DNA from: Alphaproteobacteria bacterium
Lineage (GTDB): Bacteria > Pseudomonadota > Alphaproteobacteria > Rhizobiales > Aestuariivirgaceae
Length of the DNA stretch: 9,186 nucleotides
Reading direction: 5' to 3'
Assembly: GCA_020441605.1 (NCBI GenBank)
Contig: JAGRLX010000273.1
Span: 1 to 9,186 of the forward strand
Of the stretch, positions 6,700-9,186 are shown piece by piece (position 1 is the stretch's first letter; each line of letters begins with the position of its first letter). The translations under genes were made by a program, and so were the position numbers. The notes beneath the pieces are model-generated. The model did not search any database. It saw nothing but the letters and a program-made list of their open reading frames with translations, and was not told the origin of the DNA.

Positions 6700-7686
6700 C
6701 TAGACAAGATCGGCCTTGACGCTCTGCACAGCAAAGGTGCCGTCCGCGGCAAGTTTCACCGCCAGGCCGCACAGGCAGGCCGCCAGCACCATCCATATTG
6801 TCGGGACCTCCGCGAAGAAGAGATACCCCCAGCCGAGGCCGGCGCATATGGCGACGAAATCCGAGCAACTGGCAAAGGCCGCACCGCTCAACCGCGTGAT
6901 GAGCGCGAGGAGATAGAATTCCATGCCCACCGTGAATCCGAAGCCGATCACGGACCAATTGGCCACGCCGCCAAGTTCGGCCATGTTTTCGGGCAGGCCA
7001 CCGGTCAAGGCGACGACCGGCAGCAGGAGAAGCGTGCCCGCCGTGAGGTTGCCGGTCGCGACCTGCAGGGTATCGAGGCTATCTGGCCAGTGCTTGGCCA
7101 GCAGCACGCCGCCGAAGCCGCAGGCAACCGGTCCGATGAATGCGATCAGCGTCCAGTTCAGACCATCGCTTCCATCGCGGAAGGCTTCCGGCAGCAGGAT
7201 CGTCGCCCCGGCGGTGCAGCCGATGAGAATGCCTACAAGCTTGCGCGCCGATAGCAGCTCGGTCCTCAGCAGATAGGCGAAGACCAGGACGGCGACCGGC
7301 GTCAGCGAAATGATCAGCGCCAACTCTCCGGCCGAGACATGATGGGCCGCGAACAGTTCGATTCCCAACGGCAGCACATTGCCGAACAGTGCCACCACCA
7401 GGAAGAACGATATTTGCCGCAGGCCCGGCCGAAACAGTCGCCCGACGGCGGCGAGAGAAGCGGCGAACAGGCTCGCAAGGACGGCGTGGATCGCAAGAAG
7501 CGCGGCGAGTGCATCGGTGTCTTCAAGGCTCACCATCTTGGCAGTGGAATATTGCAGACCCCAGATGATACCTAGCATGACGACCATGAGAATCGCGCCG
7601 AGCCGATAGGGAACGCGGATGACAAAGGCATCCGGCAGGCTGGCCGGCTTGCCGGCCACATCGATGGTCACGACCGAATCATTCAT
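6700..7686 (-). CDS. EamA/DMT-superfamily metabolite permease
   Basis: This is an inner-membrane transporter of the drug/metabolite transporter superfamily, 328 residues, with about ten hydrophobic segments arranged as two five-helix EamA repeats. The first repeat ends with the typical ISLTPVAVLVFAYLLRTELL (126-145) and KLVGILIGCTAGATILL (149-165). The second ends with GWGYLFFAEVPTIWMVLAAC (285-304). The roughly 25-residue N-terminal extension before the first helix is hydrophilic. The ATG at 7686 has GGAG about 8 bases upstream. It is the first gene of a minus-strand pair with the ectoine hydrolase-like gene, so it may import or export that enzyme's substrate or product. Known ectoine uptake uses ABC or TRAP systems, not EamA proteins, which makes this pairing unusual. 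Substrate and direction of transport cannot be told from sequence. Confidence 0.9.
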   Translation of the reverse strand: MNDSVVTIDVAGKPASLPDAFVIRVPYRLGAILMVVMLGIIWGLQYSTAKMVSLEDTDALAALLAIHAVLASLFAASLAAVGRLFRPGLRQISFFLVVALFGNVLPLGIELFAAHHVSAGELALIISLTPVAVLVFAYLLRTELLSARKLVGILIGCTAGATILLPEAFRDGSDGLNWTLIAFIGPVACGFGGVLLAKHWPDSLDTLQVATGNLTAGTLLLLPVVALTGGLPENMAELGGVANWSVIGFGFTVGMEFYLLALITRLSGAAFASCSDFVAICAGLGWGYLFFAEVPTIWMVLAACLCGLAVKLAADGTFAVQSVKADLV

Positions 7687-7775
7687 CTGAGGTCTCCATG
7701 CTGCCGCCGCATGTCCATGCCCTGAAGCCGACGCATCGCAACCCAGGGTGACGTCAACTTACACAATCCGTCGAT

Positions 7776-7798
7776 ACAATCAGTGATTGGTATCACAA
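7776..7798 (-). promoter_or_regulatory. Candidate promoter of the permease - ectoine hydrolase-like operon
   Basis: On the minus strand, TTGTGA (7798-7793) is separated by 16 bases from TATCGA (7776-7771), a plausible -35/-10 pair about 90 bases before the permease start. The -35 overlaps the CRP/FNR-like palindrome, which would suit repression or steric control from this side. On the opposite strand TACAAT (7775-7780) resembles a -10 for the dehydrogenase gene but lacks a good -35. Assignment is tentative. Confidence 0.3.
7782..7797. promoter_or_regulatory. CRP/FNR-type palindromic operator
   Basis: AGTGATTGGTATCACA matches the CRP consensus TGTGA-N6-TCACA at nine of ten fixed positions; only the first base differs. 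The symmetric core GTGAT-TGGT-ATCAC is perfect. It lies in the divergent region, 95 bases upstream of the permease ATG and 160 upstream of the dehydrogenase ATG, so one bound regulator could act on both transcripts. The right half also reads TGGT-ATC-ACAA, a FadR-type TNGTNNNACNA match, so a GntR regulator is an alternative. No cognate regulator is encoded in the window. Confidence 0.5.
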
Positions 7799-7825
7799 CG
7801 TAAACTTGGAGGCATCCTAGGGCCG

Positions 7826-7857
7826 TCGGCCGGCCGCCGAAGGGCTTCGGCCGGGCC
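7826..7857. repeat. GC-rich hairpin in the divergent control region
   Basis: GCCGAA-GGGC-TTCGGC (7836-7851) is a perfect 6-bp-arm stem-loop. A competing register pairs GGCCG (7832-7836) with CGGCC (7848-7852), and the flanks are rich in GGCC. No T-run follows on either strand, so it is not a standard intrinsic terminator. It could be a leader hairpin of the dehydrogenase transcript or a dispersed palindromic unit. The rest of the 271-bp gap holds the operator, a TTGACC -35-like hexamer at 7860-7865 without a matching -10, and a short reading frame described separately. Confidence 0.4.
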
Positions 7858-7879
7858 TCTTGACCTGCCAGACGGACAG

Positions 7880-7951
7880 ATGCCAGATCACCGCTTTGCG
7901 CATGGGCTTGGAGCCAAAATCGGTGGCGCTTGGGGCATCGCGGGGCTATGA
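7880..7951 (+). other. Possible 23-codon upstream reading frame before the dehydrogenase gene
   Basis: An ATG at 7880 opens a 23-residue frame (begins MPDHRFAHG, ends GIAGL) whose TGA at 7949-7951 lies 6 bases before the dehydrogenase ATG. The downstream gene lacks a strong Shine-Dalgarno sequence, so ribosomes finishing this short frame might reinitiate there. The upstream frame itself has no good ribosome site (GACGGACAG precedes it). It may be fortuitous. Confidence 0.2.
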
Positions 7952-7957
7952 GCGGCC

Positions 7958-9046
7958 ATGATCCAGGATTTCGACATCATCGTCATTGGCGCCGGCATCG
8001 CCGGGGCCTCGGTGGCGGCCCACCTCTCAGGTTCACACCGCGTCGTCATCGTCGAGCGCGAGGACCGTCCCGGCTATCACACAACGGGGCGGTCCGCCGC
8101 CGCCTACGAGCCCAATTACGGGCCCGCCGTCATCCGGGCGTTGACCCGCGCCGCCCGCCCTCATTTTGACCAGGGGGCCTATCTCACCCCGCGCGAGACG
8201 GTGTTTTTCATGCCCGCAGGCCAGGAAGGCGAATTCGAATCCCTCATGGCCGCTCAGCAGGGCATGCACGAGATCAGCGTTGCGGCGGCCCGGGAAAAGT
8301 TCCCGCTCCTGCGGCCGGATTATGCCCGGCGCGCCATTCTCGATCCCGTCACCGCCGACATCGACGTCGACCTTCTGCACCAGTCTTATCTGCGCCGCGT
8401 CAGGGAAAGCGGTGGCGTGCTGCGTTGCGGCGCGGAAGTTACCGCGATTGACCGGGGCAAGACCTGGCAAGTCCGCACCAATGCCGGGACATACACGGCT
8501 CCAGTCCTGGTCAATGCCGCCGGCGCCTGGGGCGACCAGATAGCTGCCCTTGCCGGCTGTGTCCCCATCGGCCTTCAGCCCAAGCGCCGTTCTATTGCCG
8601 TGGTACCCGGACCGGAAGACGTGGATGTCATGGGCTGGCCACTCGTCGGCGACGTTGGCGAGACCTGGTATTGCAAGCCCCAGTCAGGCAAGCTTCTGGT
8701 GTCGCCTGCCGATGCTACGCCGGTCGATCCCCATGACGCCTATGCCGACGACATGACGCTCGCCGAAGGCATTGACCGTTTCCAGCAGGCCACGACCTTC
8801 GAGATTACTCGCGTCGAGCACACTTGGGGCGGCCTCCGGTCTTTTGCTCCCGATGGCAATCCCGTGGTGGGTTACGATGGCAAGGCAGAGGGCTTCTTCT
8901 GGCTCATCGGCCAGGGCGGCTATGGCATCCAGACGGCCCCTGCCCTGTCGCTGCTCGCCGCCAGCCTGCTCCGCGGCGAGAGCGTGCCCCAGCACATTGC
9001 CGATGAAGGCCTGGTCCTCGCCGACTTGGCGCCGGATCGCTTCTAG
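7958..9046 (+). CDS. FAD-dependent D-amino-acid dehydrogenase, DauA-like (DAO family)
   Basis: This flavoenzyme of the DAO/glycine oxidase family should oxidise a D-amino acid, or another amine-bearing acid, to the keto acid plus ammonia and pass electrons onward. The product is 362 residues, close to DauA (about 375). The FAD-binding Rossmann motif IVIGAGIAGASVA is at 8-20, E33 (IVERE) contacts the ribose, and GYHTTGRSAAAY (39-50) is the flavin-contacting loop. Further family blocks are LVNAAGAWGDQIA (184-196), QPKRRS (207-212), EHTWGGLRSFAPDG (287-300) and FWLIGQGGYGIQTAPA (314-329), all very like P. aeruginosa D-arginine dehydrogenase. Y54, Y238, R211 and R294 correspond to DauA substrate-site residues. 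DauA H48 appears as A49, and E87, which reads the guanidinium, aligns with T81. The substrate is therefore probably not arginine. A proline-betaine or sarcosine-type oxidase role is possible. The Shine-Dalgarno region is weak. Confidence 0.85.
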   Translation: MIQDFDIIVIGAGIAGASVAAHLSGSHRVVIVEREDRPGYHTTGRSAAAYEPNYGPAVIRALTRAARPHFDQGAYLTPRETVFFMPAGQEGEFESLMAAQQGMHEISVAAAREKFPLLRPDYARRAILDPVTADIDVDLLHQSYLRRVRESGGVLRCGAEVTAIDRGKTWQVRTNAGTYTAPVLVNAAGAWGDQIAALAGCVPIGLQPKRRSIAVVPGPEDVDVMGWPLVGDVGETWYCKPQSGKLLVSPADATPVDPHDAYADDMTLAEGIDRFQQATTFEITRVEHTWGGLRSFAPDGNPVVGYDGKAEGFFWLIGQGGYGIQTAPALSLLAASLLRGESVPQHIADEGLVLADLAPDRF

Positions 9047-9092
9047 CGCAACGGGCGAGCGAGTAGAGCCGTTGGCGCGCGGACCGTTGCGC
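9046..9092. repeat. Inverted repeat just after the dehydrogenase gene
   Basis: GCGCAACGG (9046-9054) and CCGTTGCGC (9084-9092) are perfect 9-bp arms 29 bases apart, beginning at the last base of the stop codon. The spacer contains another partial copy of the right arm (CCGTTGGCGC near 9069-9078), so two hairpins compete. No T-run follows. It may help end transcription or protect the mRNA 3' end. The remaining sequence to 9186 is less GC-rich and shows no gene I can name. Confidence 0.4.
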
Positions 9093-9186
9093 CCAGGTCT
9101 CGGCGGTAATGGCCTTCCAGCTCTTGGCGGTTTGACGGACTTCGTGGTTTGGAACAGCGTTCTTGACTTTATTCCTAGTTTGCGCT

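Noticed and set aside
7826..7857. Rho-independent terminator in the divergent gap
   Set aside because: No U-run follows the hairpin on either strand, and both flanking genes start away from it.
1..9186. CRISPR arrays, tRNA or rRNA genes, prophage or insertion sequences
   Set aside because: No regularly spaced repeats, no tRNA-like cloverleaf and no transposase or integrase motifs were seen. The only unexplained segment is the right-hand end.

Overview
The window is GC-rich DNA that looks like the chromosome of an alphaproteobacterium, most likely Hyphomicrobiales. The main evidence is a minus-strand run at the left end, lnt - small HTH regulator (PraR-like) - metK, an order I recall as conserved in rhizobia and relatives. 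There are no phage genes, transposases, tRNAs, rRNAs or CRISPR repeats.

Layout: (1) 1-2478, minus strand, housekeeping: the 5' end of metK (SAM synthetase), a Cro/CI-type regulator, and lnt (apolipoprotein N-acyltransferase). (2) 2544-3946, plus strand, a tight two-gene operon: an Asp/Glu racemase/maleate isomerase-family protein resembling EutA, then a DUF1989 protein. (3) 3950-4921, minus strand, a ureohydrolase of the agmatinase/guanidinobutyrase type. (4) 4968-5483, plus strand, a YmdB-like macrodomain protein. (5) 5473-7686, minus strand, an EamA/DMT permease followed by an M24-fold ectoine hydrolase (DoeA/EutD-like). (6) 7687-7957, a 271-bp divergent control region with a near-consensus CRP/FNR-type palindrome and a GC-rich hairpin. 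(7) 7958-9046, plus strand, a DauA-like FAD-dependent D-amino-acid dehydrogenase. (8) 9047-9186, no convincing gene; it contains a long inverted repeat.

Regions 2-7 read as a small catabolic island next to the conserved lnt group. Almost every enzyme belongs to a family acting on C-N bonds of amidines, guanidines or amino acids: ectoine ring hydrolysis, guanidino hydrolysis, the DUF1989 family associated with carboxyguanidine deimination, EutA, and D-amino-acid oxidation, plus a metabolite permease. The known ectoine partners (DoeB/EutE deacetylase, EutB, EutC, Ehu/Tea transporters) and the known guanidine partner (a biotin-dependent carboxylase) are not in the window. The island may therefore serve an unassigned cyclic-amidine or guanidino compound, or hold only part of a dispersed pathway. 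Family assignments are strong. The joint pathway is inference.
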